Assembly: GCA_965644295.1 (NCBI GenBank)
Contig: CBFFRP010000506.1
Location: 1-46,417, forward strand
Length of the DNA: 46,417 bases
Direction: 5' to 3'
Origin: Paraphysomonas bandaiensis
Taxonomy: Eukaryota > Chrysophyceae
The translations under genes were made by a program, and so were the position numbers. Of the stretch, positions 1 to 10,400 are shown piece after piece (the first letter of the stretch is position 1; each line of letters begins with the position of its first letter). The notes beneath the pieces are model-generated. The model searched no databases, was not told the DNA's origin, and saw only the letters and a program-made list of their open reading frames with translations.

Positions 1-294
1 TATTAGAATATGGACTGTATCCTAGTATATTCAATGTGGTACTTGAAGACAATGTACGAGAATACAGTGAAGTATGGTGATGTGTAGATGCTGTTATGAT
101 ATTGAGAAAACTGAAATAGTTTGCTCTTTCAAGATATGTTTAGTAGCGAAAGGTCTACAGAAGTAGTGATTTATGCATGGCACAAAATCGAGCTTGTGTT
201 GTTTAACACAATTCGTGTAAACGATATTAATAAATCTATCTAGTCTAACAACTTAATCTCTCTTTGATCTAAGTAAAATGAGCATTTCCCAACA
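1..294 (+). repeat. Left (5') LTR of the copia element
   Basis: It matches 5171-5463 base for base except one extra base near 188. It begins TATTAG and ends CCCAACA, so the usual TG...CA termini are TA...CA in both copies. The gag start codon (278-280) lies inside its last 17 bases. Confidence 0.95.
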
Positions 295-1282
295 TGGTAG
301 CGAGCGAGGAGGAGAGAAGGAGGATAGAGGAGTAGTTCCTCAGTTCAACGAGACTAACGTTGAACAATGGATTGAGGACTTCGAGACATTCCTTATGAGG
401 AAGGAACAAAGCGAGGTAGCGGTGGAACTGCCACCTAAGGAGAGCGACTTCGGGGAGCAGCCACTTACGTTGATGGAGGAGAAGGCGTACAGACAGGCTG
501 TGAAGAGGTATTGGAAGGCGAACGCCATAGCTTATTCTTACTGCAGGGATGCGGTGCAGCATTCCCCGAAAGCGCTGCGTAAATTCCATCTTACCCACAA
601 AGCGTTCAAGGCAGAAGGGAGTGGTGTAAACAGGTTCAAAACACATGTAATGATTGATGAGTTGAAGAAGTGTTTTGCTGGAGGGAAGCAAAATAGGATC
701 AGTGACCTCTTAACTCAATATGGTTCTTTCCGTATGCGTCCGGAGGAGACGGCGAAGGACTACGTACTACGGTTCGAACTACTGCTGAAGGAACTACAGG
801 AGCAGCAGCAGGATATCTCGGAGGTATCAAAAACAAGTCGACTACGAGAAGGCTTGCTCAATGAAGAGTATGCTCAACTGAGAGTTGGATTATACTTGAT
901 GGATGATGATGTTAATTATGTAACTGTATCACGTAAGATAGAAGGCTATGATGATACTATGGCTGGGAAGGAAGCGTTGGAGAAGAAGCGTAAAAGAGTG
1001 GAGGAGCTGAACCTGATAGACAGTAAGAAACGATATCGCAGAGAGAGGGATCATCGTAAGAAGAACAACGGTAAGAAGAAGCCGATGAAGAAGGATACAG
1101 AGATTACAGGGCAGCGACCTGGAAGTGCCGAATATACTGGGTGCAGAAATTGTAAGTCAAAGGAACATCTTGCCATCGATTGTCCAGCATCGAAAAAGAA
1201 GTACTCGCAAGGCTTTAAGCAAGAGCAAGGCTGTGAGGTTTCAAGATGGAAGGAAACCAGACAAAAGACTACTTACAGTTGA
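278..1282 (+). CDS. Copia gag (capsid/nucleocapsid) protein
   Basis: A 334-aa protein starting at an ATG inside the 5' LTR, as in yeast Ty1. The middle (roughly residues 90-240) resembles the copia gag helical domain, with charged helices and the stretch SDLLTQYGSFRMRP. A highly basic lysine-rich segment (about 235-275) precedes one CCHC zinc knuckle, CRNCKSKEHLAIDC (C-X2-C-X4-H-X4-C), which binds genomic RNA. The frame ends at TGA 1280-1282, overlapping the pol frame, which is +1 relative to gag. Gag-Pol would therefore need +1 frameshifting (or splicing) inside 1089-1282. GGC-TTT-AAG-C at 1211-1220 is one conceivable slip site by loose analogy with Ty1 CUU-AGG-C, but this is not established. 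Confidence 0.88.
   Translation: MSISQHGSERGGEKEDRGVVPQFNETNVEQWIEDFETFLMRKEQSEVAVELPPKESDFGEQPLTLMEEKAYRQAVKRYWKANAIAYSYCRDAVQHSPKALRKFHLTHKAFKAEGSGVNRFKTHVMIDELKKCFAGGKQNRISDLLTQYGSFRMRPEETAKDYVLRFELLLKELQEQQQDISEVSKTSRLREGLLNEEYAQLRVGLYLMDDDVNYVTVSRKIEGYDDTMAGKEALEKKRKRVEELNLIDSKKRYRRERDHRKKNNGKKKPMKKDTEITGQRPGSAEYTGCRNCKSKEHLAIDCPASKKKYSQGFKQEQGCEVSRWKETRQKTTYS
295..306 (+). other. Primer-binding site of the copia element
   Basis: TGGTAGCGAGCG follows the LTR end immediately. TGGTAGC matches the complement of initiator tRNA-Met 3' ends (…GCTACCA), the usual copia primer. The exact tRNA in this organism is unknown, so primer identity is inferred. The site is read through as gag codons. Confidence 0.7.
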
Positions 1283-4200
1283 AAACATCAGGCGTGGAGA
1301 GCCAGCGGATTTGTCTGACGAAGACGAAGCAAATATGATCGAGCAACAGGAAGAGTATCACTTGTCATGTAATGTGTATGAGACGAATATATGCAGTAGT
1401 GTGCATGAGGATATTCACTATACATACATTGATACCTGTTGTTCGTCATCAATGTTTTTGATAAATGATGTGAATATACTTGATAGTCATATGCACACAT
1501 CAAAGGTTATTAATGGTTCGAAAAAAGGGTCAGAGATATGCGTCACGAGTGTAGGTTCCCGTGGAGCATGGAAGAACATTGAGGTATCAAGTCAGATAAA
1601 TCGGTGTCTTTGTTCTGGACGGAAGTTGAACGATATGGGATATCGATTTACTGTATGGTATGGTATACAGATATATGACAGAAATACGGATGAGCTGGTG
1701 TTGGAGGGACCTATGAAGAATGGAATGACTGCTGTGCCAACACAGCAGTTATTGGAGCTTCCAGACGTATCGACATCCAGTGATTCAGAAGTAAATCTCA
1801 GTGACCGTACGGGTGAGGATGAACTGGAGCTGTTACATAGGAGAGCGGGTCATTTTAACAAGCATGCGTTGGTAGAAGCCCACAAAAGAATGCTAATTAT
1901 TGGGACTGGACTGAAACGAAAACATCTCTCGAAACGTGTTTCCAAAGAACAGTGTCTATGTGATGTATGCGCCAGGGCGAAGATCACCAGAGTAAGTTTT
2001 CGGACAAAGGATGAGGACTCCGTTCGTCCAAATTTCTCGGCCGATATAGCAGTATACTTAAATTGTCCAGCTCGAGGAGGGGAAATATATGTGCTCAAAC
2101 TAACACACCATGCCAGTCGGATGTTCTGGTCGGAAGGGCTTGTTCATAGGACTGGGTCATCGGTACTGCAGGTTTTCAAGAAGATTTTTGAAGGAGATGT
2201 GAAAAGGTACAAATTAGAAATGCATCATTACCATGCAGATGGAGCAGGGGAGCTAATATGTGATGAGCTGCGACAATATCTTAGGTCACAGGGTTGCTAT
2301 CAACATACGTGGAGCTCTACGGACTCTCCTGAGATGAACGCGATTGAGGAGCGGAAATTCAGGACCTGTGGTGAGATGACATTAGCGATGCTGATTCAGT
2401 CAGGATTGCCTTCACAGTTTTGGCTAGATGCCTACATGGCAGCCAGGTACATATTAATTCGATTGCCTACAAAGACAGCGAAGGGGTATATGTCCCCTCT
2501 TGAATTTTTGACTGGTGAGGCTCCCAACCTGAAATATCTCAGAGTATGGGGGTGTCGTGCGTATGTCCTCACTACAAAGGCGGATCGACGGAAAGACTGG
2601 GACGACAAGGCCCTTATCGGATATCTGATAGGATATTCAGATGAAAAGGTAGGATATGATGTATATCTACCTGCGACTGATAGGGTCGTCACGTCGGTAC
2701 ATGTATTAACTGATGAGTCCATACCGTCACGCTCGGAGAGCTATTTCGCTGAGATAGATGCTCTTCGAGTGAAGGAGGCCGAGAGACCGAAAATTGTGTC
2801 TGACTATGCGGGCTTAGAAGGTACATATCATATTGATGATGAGGATGGTCTTCTCTACAAGACCACGAGAGTAGTAGAACGAAAGGGGGTAATAGTAGCC
2901 TATCGATCTCTGGTAACTGCAGGTCGGAAGCATATCGAGCACCGGGTGCCGATTCACGTCGAGGACGTAGTGCGAATGACTGCAGAAACTCCCGGGAATA
3001 CCGGATATATAGGAAAGGGGGACGCCCTGAGTACTATGCCAGCCAGGGTGCTGGACCAGGGAAGACCTGGAGGGTTACAGGAGAGTCCTGACCCAACCTG
3101 TCAGGAGACAGCTGTGAGGTTGCAGACCTCTGAAGACTATGAGTCTGGGGTTGTGAGCGGGGCTCCTCCCACAACGCACGATGTGCGTGCTCAGGATGAG
3201 CAAGGTACGGGTTCTTATATACCTCGTCGACCGATTGAACTAGATGGTGATGGTCGGGTCCGACGCAAACGGCTGCAGCGGAGACTGGCAAACGCGTCAG
3301 TTTTAGGAGAGATTAATATGGTTGAAGTACCGGATGCGCATAATATTGATCTTAACCATGCAGAGACAGAAGATATCAAGATACCAAATTCATATGCCGA
3401 GGCAGAGAGATCTCCACAGTATCAACAATGGAGAAAAGCTCGAATGGTGGAGAAGACATCATTGCTGAAAAGACGTGTCTTGAAGATCGTGAAAATTCCA
3501 AGCGGAGTGAAATTAGTTAGAGCGAAATATGTGCATACGGTGAAGCGAGACATACTAGGGAATATAGTAAAGTACAAGGCTCGGCTAGTGGCATTAGGAA
3601 ATCTCCAAGAGAAGAAGGAGGAGGAGCCGTCCACTTTCGCTCCAGTGGTTAAGGGTATAACCATTAGACTAGTGTTAGCGATTGCGTTTATGTTACAGAT
3701 GCATGTGCATCAATTAGATGTATCATCCGCATTTTGCTATGCAGATCTGGAGGATGACGTGTATATGGCACCTCCACCAGATGAGGAATTACTAGCTGGA
3801 TGGTGTTTTCAACTAATCAAGGCATTGTATGGACTGCGATCTTCACCGCGACAGTGGAATAAACATATTGACAAGTTTATTAAATCATTGCATTTTACTC
3901 CGTGTATTTTGGATACGTGTTTGTATATGCGATGGAGTAACGGAAAACTGCATTTATTATTGATATATGTTGATGATATCATAATTGCATCCGCTGATCT
4001 GACTTACTTGGAAAGCGTAAAGCGTAGGTTCTGTGAAACATTCGAGATGCATGATCTGGGAGTGTGTAAGCGATTTCTGAACATCAGGATAACCAGAGGA
4101 GAAAATTGGTATATGTTAGATCAATCTGAGTATGCTAAGAATATTATCAAGAAATTCAGCTCAGTTATGGGAAAGAGTAGTAAGAATAAGGAGGCCCCAC

Positions 4201-4997
4201 TACCTACTAATGTTCAGGATCTGTTGGCAGAGGAACGTGAACTTACGGAGGAGCAGAAGCAGTGGGTTGACTCATTTCCGTATCGGCAAATTATTGGAGC
4301 AGTGTTGTATCTAGCAATGCATACTAGACCTGATCTGGCTTATGCAGTGGGGTTATTGTCTCGATTTAGTAGTTGTCCGACATATGCATCGTGCAAACTG
4401 GCGATTCACTTATTGAAATATTTGCGTGGAACAATTGATGAGGGCATCAGATTCAGTGGGAGTGAGTTCGACTTACATGTGTTCAGTGATTCAGATTGGG
4501 CTGGTGATAGACTGACTCGGCGATCGACAACAGGATACATTGTGTTCTTATGTGCAGGCGCATTGGCCTGGCAGTCTAAACTACAGACCACAGTTGCAAC
4601 TTCGAGCATGGAATCTGAATATATGGCGGAGTATGCGGCTATGCAAGAACTGGTGTGGCTTCGGGGGGTGTTCAAGGAGCTCGGGCTCTTAGTTGCGAAG
4701 CCGACTCCATTCTTTATGGATAGCAAGAGTGCGAAAGATCTCTCCGAGAATCCTGTGTATCATAAGAGGTCGAAGCATATAGACATCAAGTATCACTGGG
4801 TGAGAGAGCATGTAAATGGAAAATTTCCTACGGCAAAGTTGATTCATGTGTCGACGGATGATATGGCGGCTGATATTTTCACGAAGGCATTGTCAACGAA
4901 ACTTTTCAGTCGTCATGAGAAAACTATTACCGGGGTTAAGAGAAGTGTGTCAACCAGAGTTGAGGAGCAGCAGAAGAAGCGACCCCGAAGAGGTTAA
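1089..4997 (+). CDS. Copia pol polyprotein (protease, integrase, RT, RNase H)
   Basis: The open frame runs from just after a stop at 1086-1088 to the stop at 4995-4997; no upstream ATG is needed if it is made by frameshifting from gag. In order: a protease-like segment with IDTCCSSSMF at 1428-1457, where retropepsins have D-T/S-G; a GAG-pre-integrase HHCC zinc site (HRRAGHFNKH near 1840, then CDVC near 1957); an integrase core with D at 2043, D at 2238 and E at 2346, the last two forming exact D-X35-E spacing; reverse transcriptase with LDVSSAF and YVDD at 3966-3977; and RNase H with SDSDWAG, STTGY and SSMESEY followed by KHIDIKYH. No internal stops or frameshifts are seen. It copies and integrates the element. 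The Asp-Thr-Cys at the protease site is the only suspect catalytic feature. Confidence 0.94.
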   Translation, partial: RRIQRLQGSDLEVPNILGAEIVSQRNILPSIVQHRKRSTRKALSKSKAVRFQDGRKPDKRLLTVENIRRGEPADLSDEDEANMIEQQEEYHLSCNVYETNICSSVHEDIHYTYIDTCCSSSMFLINDVNILDSHMHTSKVINGSKKGSEICVTSVGSRGAWKNIEVSSQINRCLCSGRKLNDMGYRFTVWYGIQIYDRNTDELVLEGPMKNGMTAVPTQQLLELPDVSTSSDSEVNLSDRTGEDELELLHRRAGHFNKHALVEAHKRMLIIGTGLKRKHLSKRVSKEQCLCDVCARAKITRVSFRTKDEDSVRPNFSADIAVYLNCPARGGEIYVLKLTHHASRMFWSEGLVHRTGSSVLQVFKKIFEGDVKRYKLEMHHYHADGAGELICDELRQYLRSQGCYQHTWSSTDSPEMNAIEERKFRTCGEMTLAMLIQSGLPSQFWLDAYMAARYILIRLPTKTAKGYMSPLEFLTGEAPNLKYLRVWGCRAYVLTTKADRRKDWDDKALIGYLIGYSDEKVGYDVYLPATDRVVTSVHVLTDESIPSRSESYFAEIDALRVKEAERPKIVSDYAGLEGTYHIDDEDGLLYKTTRVVERKGVIVAYRSLVTAGRKHIEHRVPIHVEDVVRMTAETPGNTGYIGKGDALSTMPARVLDQGRPGGLQESPDPTCQETAVRLQTSEDYESGVVSGAPPTTHDVRAQDEQGTGSYIPRRPIELDGDGRVRRKRLQRRLANASVLGEINMVEVPDAHNIDLNHAETEDIKIPNSYAEAERSPQYQQWRKARMVEKTSLLKRRVLKIVKIPSGVKLVRAKYVHTVKRDILGNIVKYKARLVALGNLQEKKEEEPSTFAPVVKGITIRLVLAIAFMLQMHVHQLDVSSAFCYADLEDDVYMAPPPDEELLAGWCFQLIKALYGLRSSPRQWNKHIDKFIKSLHFTPCILDTCLYMRWSNGKLHLLLIYVDDIIIASADLTYLESVKRRFCETFEMHDLGVCKRFLNIRITRGENWYMLDQSEYAKNIIKKFSSVMGKSSKNKEAPLPTNVQDLLAEERELTEEQKQWVDSFPYRQIIGAVLYLAMHTRPDLAYAVGLLSRFSSCPTYASCKLAIHLLKYLRGTIDEGIRFSGSEFDLHVFSDSDWAGDRLTRRSTTGYIVFLCAGALAWQSKLQTTVATSSMESEYMAEYAAMQELVWLRGVFKELGLLVAKPTPFFMDSKSAKDLSENPVYHKRSKHIDIKYHWVREHVNGKFPTAKLIHVSTDDMAADIFTKALSTKLFSRHEKTITGVKRSVSTRVEEQQKKRPRRG

Positions 4998-5009
4998 AGG
5001 TGTGTTTTA

Positions 5010-5026
5010 GTGGGTGAGAATCCCAC
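5010..5026 (+). other. Small hairpin after the pol stop
   Basis: GTGGG and CCCAC are separated by a 7-base loop, 13 bases after the pol stop codon. It could be a 3' structural element of the transposon RNA. The function is unknown and the stem is short. Confidence 0.3.
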
Positions 5027-5161
5027 ATAACTATATATCTAGTTGACTGCTAGTTATATATGTATCTTGATAAGATTTCACATCTATTTTACCTATGAGA
5101 CTAGTTTATAGCATGAAGATCACTGTACTCATTGTTGTTTCGTATCACTGCATTCTACATT

Positions 5162-5170
5162 GAGTGGGAG
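5162..5170 (+). other. Polypurine tract of the copia element
   Basis: GAGTGGGAG abuts the first base of the right LTR, the expected position for the plus-strand primer left by RNase H. Confidence 0.75.
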
Positions 5171-5463
5171 TATTAGAATATGGACTGTATCCTAGTATAT
5201 TCAATGTGGTACTTGAAGACAATGTACGAGAATACAGTGAAGTATGGTGATGTGTAGATGCTGTTATGATATTGAGAAAACTGAAATAGTTTGCTCTTTC
5301 AAGATATGTTTAGTAGCGAAAGGTCTACAGAAGTAGTGATTTATGCATGGCACAAAACGAGCTTGTGTTGTTTAACACAATTCGTGTAAACGATATTAAT
5401 AAATCTATCTAGTCTAACAACTTAATCTCTCTTTGATCTAAGTAAAATGAGCATTTCCCAACA
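5171..5463 (+). repeat. Right (3') LTR of the copia element
   Basis: A 293-bp copy of 1-294 that lacks one base (CACAAAACG here, CACAAAATCG in the left LTR). No substitutions were seen. It starts after the polypurine tract and ends CCCAACA, where the left copy continues into the primer-binding site. Confidence 0.95.
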
Positions 5464-5897
5464 CTTCCAACCAATATTATCAAATCTTGTATAGTCAATA
5501 TATCTTAGTTTCGCTACGCTTACATAGTATATATCATGTCATTAATATTCATGTAATACTGTTTTCTACTAGTGTATTGTTTAAGTAACGATCGTAGTTC
5601 AAATACCATAAAATACAACTTCTCATTGCTACAAATAAGCAAAGCTCAACGTGATAATGTACTAGTGCATTGAAGTAACAGTTTAAAATATAAATCGTTC
5701 ACTAGTTTAGATTGCAATATGAAGCTAAATTTACTGGCTAAGCAGAAAAAACTGTACCACGGAGAAATTTCCAAGTTATTCAGAAGAAGTGACCAAACAA
5801 CAAAGGAGTACATGCAGCGATATCACATTCATAACGAGTGGATTCATGTCATTGCAGACTTACAGCATCATACACCCTAAACGAAATATCATTAAGT
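5464..5897. other. Non-coding spacer
   Basis: AT-rich sequence between the transposon and the carrier gene. I see no coding potential, RNA gene or clear repeat. Its right part is presumably the 3' UTR of the minus-strand carrier. Confidence 0.6.
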
Positions 5898-6779
5898 CTA
5901 CAACGCATCCTTTCCCAATATTAAACGAGAAAGGTTATCTAAAATAACAAAACTGATAACCGTATGTGGCGCAAGCTTCACCACAGCTGGGCTGTAACCT
6001 TTCCATAATGCCATTATTCCTTCATTCTTGATTAAGGAAGCCCCACAGTCAATGAAGCCCTTAAATTCGCCCGGCCTCATGTTTTGCATTCGACTTTTTA
6101 AGACATCAGCTGGACAGCTGAGCGCCACTGCAGCAGCTGCAGAGACCAGACTGGAGAGAAACTGGAGAGGAATACCTGTGAGTCCAGTTGCTCTGGCTAA
6201 TTGTTCTTTTGCTTCTGAATACACGGCCAGCTGACCAGCATTCAACAACACAGCACGGGCAACAGTAGGTACAGTCCCTTCCCACAACGTCAATATTCCT
6301 TCTTCTTTTGCTATTCTTGTCAATGCGTTCATAACACCGGTGTAATTGCGTCGCAGGGGATCTTCTTTTTTCATTTTGGCATCAGCTGCCATGCGTACCA
6401 TGCAAACCTCAGAGGGAACACCAGCCAGACTTGCTATAGCACCAGCACTAGCACCACAAAGAAATTTCATAGGAAGAGATAGACTCTTCTGTGAAGGATC
6501 CATAGCTAAGTCTACAAGCATTGGATATATGGCCATTCTTGGTACACCATATGTTACTTGACGAAATATACCGGCACTAATACCGGCGTATAATCCCTTT
6601 ATACCCTGTGTTTCAAAAACAACTTTTGCACAATGAAATATTCCACGATATAATCGTTTCGCGCCACTCGATGAATCTACTTGCATATTAATGCGTACAA
6701 CATCAAGAGGATGTACTGTAAGGGTAGCACCAATACCTGCTACACCAGCAATACCAAATCTAGTTATACCATCTGACAT
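5898..6779 (-). CDS. Mitochondrial carrier, 2-oxoglutarate/malate type (SLC25A11-like)
   Basis: An intronless 293-aa protein of normal carrier length (about 300 aa) with three tandem repeats of two membrane helices. Each repeat carries the carrier signature in order: PLDVVR at residues 24-29, then PSEVCMVRM near 120, then PADVLKSRMQ near 220. Family-specific resemblance to the oxoglutarate carrier is strong around FRQVTYGVPRMAIYP, the long second-repeat loop with DPLRRNYTGVMNALTRI, LWEGTVPTVARAVLLNAGQL and the last-helix APHTVISFVILD. By family knowledge it exchanges dicarboxylates such as 2-oxoglutarate and malate across the inner mitochondrial membrane. A dicarboxylate or plant-type dicarboxylate/tricarboxylate carrier is the main alternative. 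The start is the first ATG of the frame, and the N-terminus is short, as is normal for carriers. It is transcribed divergently from the giant gene at 7428. Confidence 0.92.
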   Translation of the reverse strand: MSDGITRFGIAGVAGIGATLTVHPLDVVRINMQVDSSSGAKRLYRGIFHCAKVVFETQGIKGLYAGISAGIFRQVTYGVPRMAIYPMLVDLAMDPSQKSLSLPMKFLCGASAGAIASLAGVPSEVCMVRMAADAKMKKEDPLRRNYTGVMNALTRIAKEEGILTLWEGTVPTVARAVLLNAGQLAVYSEAKEQLARATGLTGIPLQFLSSLVSAAAAVALSCPADVLKSRMQNMRPGEFKGFIDCGASLIKNEGIMALWKGYSPAVVKLAPHTVISFVILDNLSRLILGKDAL

Positions 6780-6894
6780 GTTTGTTTAATTTAATGTAAT
6801 TATATATGATCACTTGCTTATATCTTAATGTGTATATACATGTATATATATGACAACCTACATATACTCTGTATATATATATATATATGTGTGT

Positions 6895-6942
6895 GTGGTG
6901 GGGTACGTGCTGCCTGTGGTGGGGTACCTGCTGCCTGTGGTG
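6895..6942 (+). repeat. 21-bp minisatellite
   Basis: Two nearly perfect 21-bp units (6895-6915 and 6916-6936) start GTGGTGGGGTAC and end GCTGCCT. A third, partial unit follows. They abut a TA/TG microsatellite on the left. Confidence 0.85.
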
Positions 6943-7232
6943 GAGGCGTATAGGTATTGTATATGGCAAGATGTACACAGCAATTAGTGGTGATGATTTG
7001 ATTTCAACCAATCATTTCAAGTCTACCTAATACTGAATTTTTGTTAATAAATAATGGACTTTTTTTATAAAAATACAGATAATTTCTATTTTGAGGGGAA
7101 AGATATACAGAACTGTACTTGCATATCAGATATCAGTACAATCTATATACAGGATATATATGTATGTATATGTATATGAAAGCACCACAAACCCATTACG
7201 ATTATTCGTTGACAAGGGCACTAGTAGTGGGC

Positions 7233-7304
7233 ACTAGTATAACAATTATCCCACTCACTAGTACAACAATTGTCCCCCTCACTAGTAGAGTAAATGTCCC
7301 TCTC
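7233..7304 (+). repeat. 24-bp minisatellite, three units
   Basis: Three diverged 24-bp units start ACTAGTA at 7233, 7257 and 7281, each ending in a TCCC…CTC stretch. They lie 120-200 bp upstream of the giant gene start. Confidence 0.85.
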
Positions 7305-7427
7305 ACGACAACCACTTAACTACACACATACAGTATATATCGCATCTCGATATATAATGATGTGGTTGTATATATGGTTTATACTCATATATATACTCCC
7401 CTTAGGGAGTGTTAATAGATTGATAGG

Positions 7428-10400
7428 ATGAGATTATCTCATATATTTAGTAGTAATCGTAATCGAGCATTATGGCTATCATTAGTGTACATTACTTTTC
7501 AATATCTAACCATAATAATAATGTGTGATGACAGTATTAGTCCAACTACTGGAAAAGACTTTAATCAACTACCTCCACTGCCCGTAGAAGATATCACTGG
7601 CTATCGTGAATTTATTGAAAGAATACTATCATATCATCCTCCAACAAGTGAGGCCACTGTGCAGCCTGATGTAAGAGCTACTGAACGCACTATTTGGCGA
7701 ACCACAAAGACACCCTCTGCACCATATGGACAACCAACGGTGGAACATCCGAAGGAATTCACTCATATAAGGGTCACTCCATATAGCACCATGCGCACAT
7801 TCCATGAGCCCTCTTCACAACCAACGTGGCAACCCTCTGCACTGCCAAGTAGTCAACCATCTAGTCTTCCATCATTGAGCCCAGCAACCTCCGTTCCAAC
7901 ACAGCTGGGAGATACCAATTCCCCAACTATGTCACCAACAAAGCGCCCAACATCCACACCATCAGTTGCACCTTCTTTTCAACCATCATCGAGTCCCACC
8001 ATGATACCGTTAGACCCTCCAGACTTCAGTAGCTGTTTGTTTTCACCTGATGGAGTAGTTGTGGTCATACAGTTAACTGACAGTTCCAACAGTGCTGGGC
8101 TCGGAAGTGAATTTACCTGCTCACGTTTATTGAAGTTTACTGGTGACTCGGAGGCGAAATGTAGATGGAAAACCAGGGCATCAGCTCTTTGGGTGTATCC
8201 ATCCGCACTCTATCCTTTGGATGTTGGAGACAATGTGACCCTAAGGGAAGGTACTCTTCGCGCTCTCTGTCCCGTTACAGCATCAGCATCGGAGTGTTCG
8301 CAATGGGAAACATCAGCCTCACAATCGTGTATCATACGCGCACCAGATAATCCAGTTACTCCTGTGGTGACTATATCTGCCCCAACTACTATCGGAGTTT
8401 GTGATGATTTTATTTTGGATCTAGCTGGTTCATATGGTTCTGGTGGAAGGGATTGGATATCAGTTACTATAGACGCATTTTACATGTCCGGGGTGTTGCG
8501 TTATCATGAGAATGCAGTCAATATAACATCCTTCTATTTCACTTCGTATAAGCTGAGTCCACCAACAGGACTACCAAGTGCTTTTCTTCAAGCTAATACC
8601 ACGTATTTATTTGACGTCACGTTATGTAATTTTTTAGGAAAGTGTGGTACTCACAGTCATGAGTTGCTTGTTGAGAGTGTTGCTGTTCCTGTAGTTTCGA
8701 TCACGGGGCCTAGCAAAAGAAATATTCACTCTAAATACCCCTTAAGCTTGTCTTCCAATGCATATATATCACAATGTGGAGGAGGAATATCACAGTCTCG
8801 GTTGAGCTACCAATGGACTGTATCAAAGTTTGGTGTGACTGACAGTGGCCTGAAAAATATCCACTTGGATCCTACGAAATTTAAAGTACCTGGGTATTCA
8901 CTTCGTGTGGGTACGACATACACTGTAACCTTACGCGTTTTATATGAGCTATCGAAAATGTCGTCAACAGCGTCTGTTGTTGTCACTATACTTCCCTCAA
9001 ATGTCGTGGCATTGATTAGTGGGGGGTCCGTTCAGACCGTGAGATTTGGTGATACACTAGTAATCGACGGATCAGAGAGTTATGATGAAGATGTACGTGA
9101 TTTTCGAGGTGCGGGTGCTGGCTTGACATTCTTGTGGAGCTGTTCTGGATTCGATGTTGGATGCAAAGTTAACATCACGTCGAGTTTGTCAGCTGAATCA
9201 TTAACCTTGGTTGCTGATTCAGATACATTTATTGGCTCTGTATCTACAATAACTCTCACGGTCTATGGTAATGCCAACCGAACAGCGTCTGTTACCACGA
9301 CTGTAACTGTTCTACCAGCGCTCTCACCAAAAGTGACTCTTGACGCCTTGGCTTCGACAATCCGATACGAGGATAGAGTAAAGGTACAAGGTGTTGTTGA
9401 CTCTCCAATTACTGTGACTGGGACATGGTCTGTTAATGACAGTACTATAGATTTAGCGTCAGTGTCACTCACGCCAGTTAGCACGTCCTTCACACCCGGT
9501 GTGGTTTCCATATTTAATCTTGTTGTCGGGGGCAGTTCATTGTATGTTGGGTCGTCCTTTACGTTTACACTAACTGTTGGCACTGTCGTGACATCTGTGG
9601 ATGTCGTCGTTGTAGGCCCACCAGTTCCAGGTATATTTAAAGTAGATCCAATTGCCGGGTATGAGTTGCAAGATATTTTCTCAATGTCCACTTCGAATTG
9701 GTTTGATACAGAATTGCCTCTAACCTATTCCTTTGGTTATGTTTCTCTCAGTGGTACTTTTTCGACTGTACATACACGAAGTGAGTTGTCCTATATATCA
9801 ACGATACTTCCAGCTGGCCCTGAAAAGCTTGATAGAAAGGTGGTGTGTCGGGTAGTTGGGTATAATGTGTTGGATGCTATGGCGGACTTAAATTTTGACG
9901 TTGTTGTTGAGCTTAATACCGTGGTGGAGGTGGGTTCAACCATAGACAGTTTGTTGAATACCAGCTTGGACAGTGCGGATTCTACTTGGCGTGTTCTAAA
10001 CGTTGGAACCAGTGTAGTCAACAAAGTGAACTGTACGACATCTATAAATTGTTCAGATGTGTTTCGGGAGGAGTGTTCGACAGTTAGTTTTACGTGTGGG
10101 GAGTGTGTTGCCGGATACTTTGGTGAGAGTGGACATGCCAATTCCAAATGTTATTCAGAATCTACTGAAAACATCGCAGAAAATTTACATCCTGATGGAA
10201 GCTGTACTACTGAGTCAGAATGTGGAGCATACCAGATTTGCAGTAATGGCTGGTGTATATACCCTCCGAAGACGTGCATTAGTGGTTGTTCCGAAAGAGG
10301 AACATGTGTTGCAGAACACATAGCTACTGGTGTTTTTATTGACAGTTGCTTGGTGCACGATACATCTTGTCGGGTGGTATGTGTATGCAACAGCGGTTAC

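Larger units (their letters stand above)
1..5463 (+). mobile_element. Complete Ty1/copia LTR retrotransposon
   Basis: This is a full-length element with two LTRs (1-294 and 5171-5463), a primer-binding site directly after the left LTR, gag, pol and a purine-rich tract just before the right LTR. The pol order is protease, integrase, reverse transcriptase, RNase H, which defines Ty1/copia rather than Ty3/gypsy. Both reading frames are long and intact, and the LTRs differ by one visible single-base indel, so insertion appears recent and the element may be active. Base 1 of the window is the first LTR base, so the left flank and the target-site duplication cannot be checked. The right flank begins CTTCC. 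Confidence 0.96.
6780..7427. other. Divergent intergenic region with microsatellites
   Basis: This lies between the minus-strand carrier and the plus-strand giant gene, so both promoters should be here. It contains TA/TG dinucleotide runs (about 6835-6900) and two small minisatellites (6895-6942 and 7233-7304). AT-rich TATATA-like stretches at 7330-7400 precede the giant gene but no defined promoter can be assigned. Confidence 0.6.

Noticed and set aside
1125-1127. A pol start codon at 1125
   Set aside because: The codon is GTG and the frame is open upstream to 1089. Copia Pol is expected to be made as a Gag-Pol fusion.
9263-10390. Antisense ORFs in the ectodomain module (also at 23336-24463)
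   Set aside because: They are shadows of a conserved coding frame on the opposite strand, repeated only because the module is duplicated.
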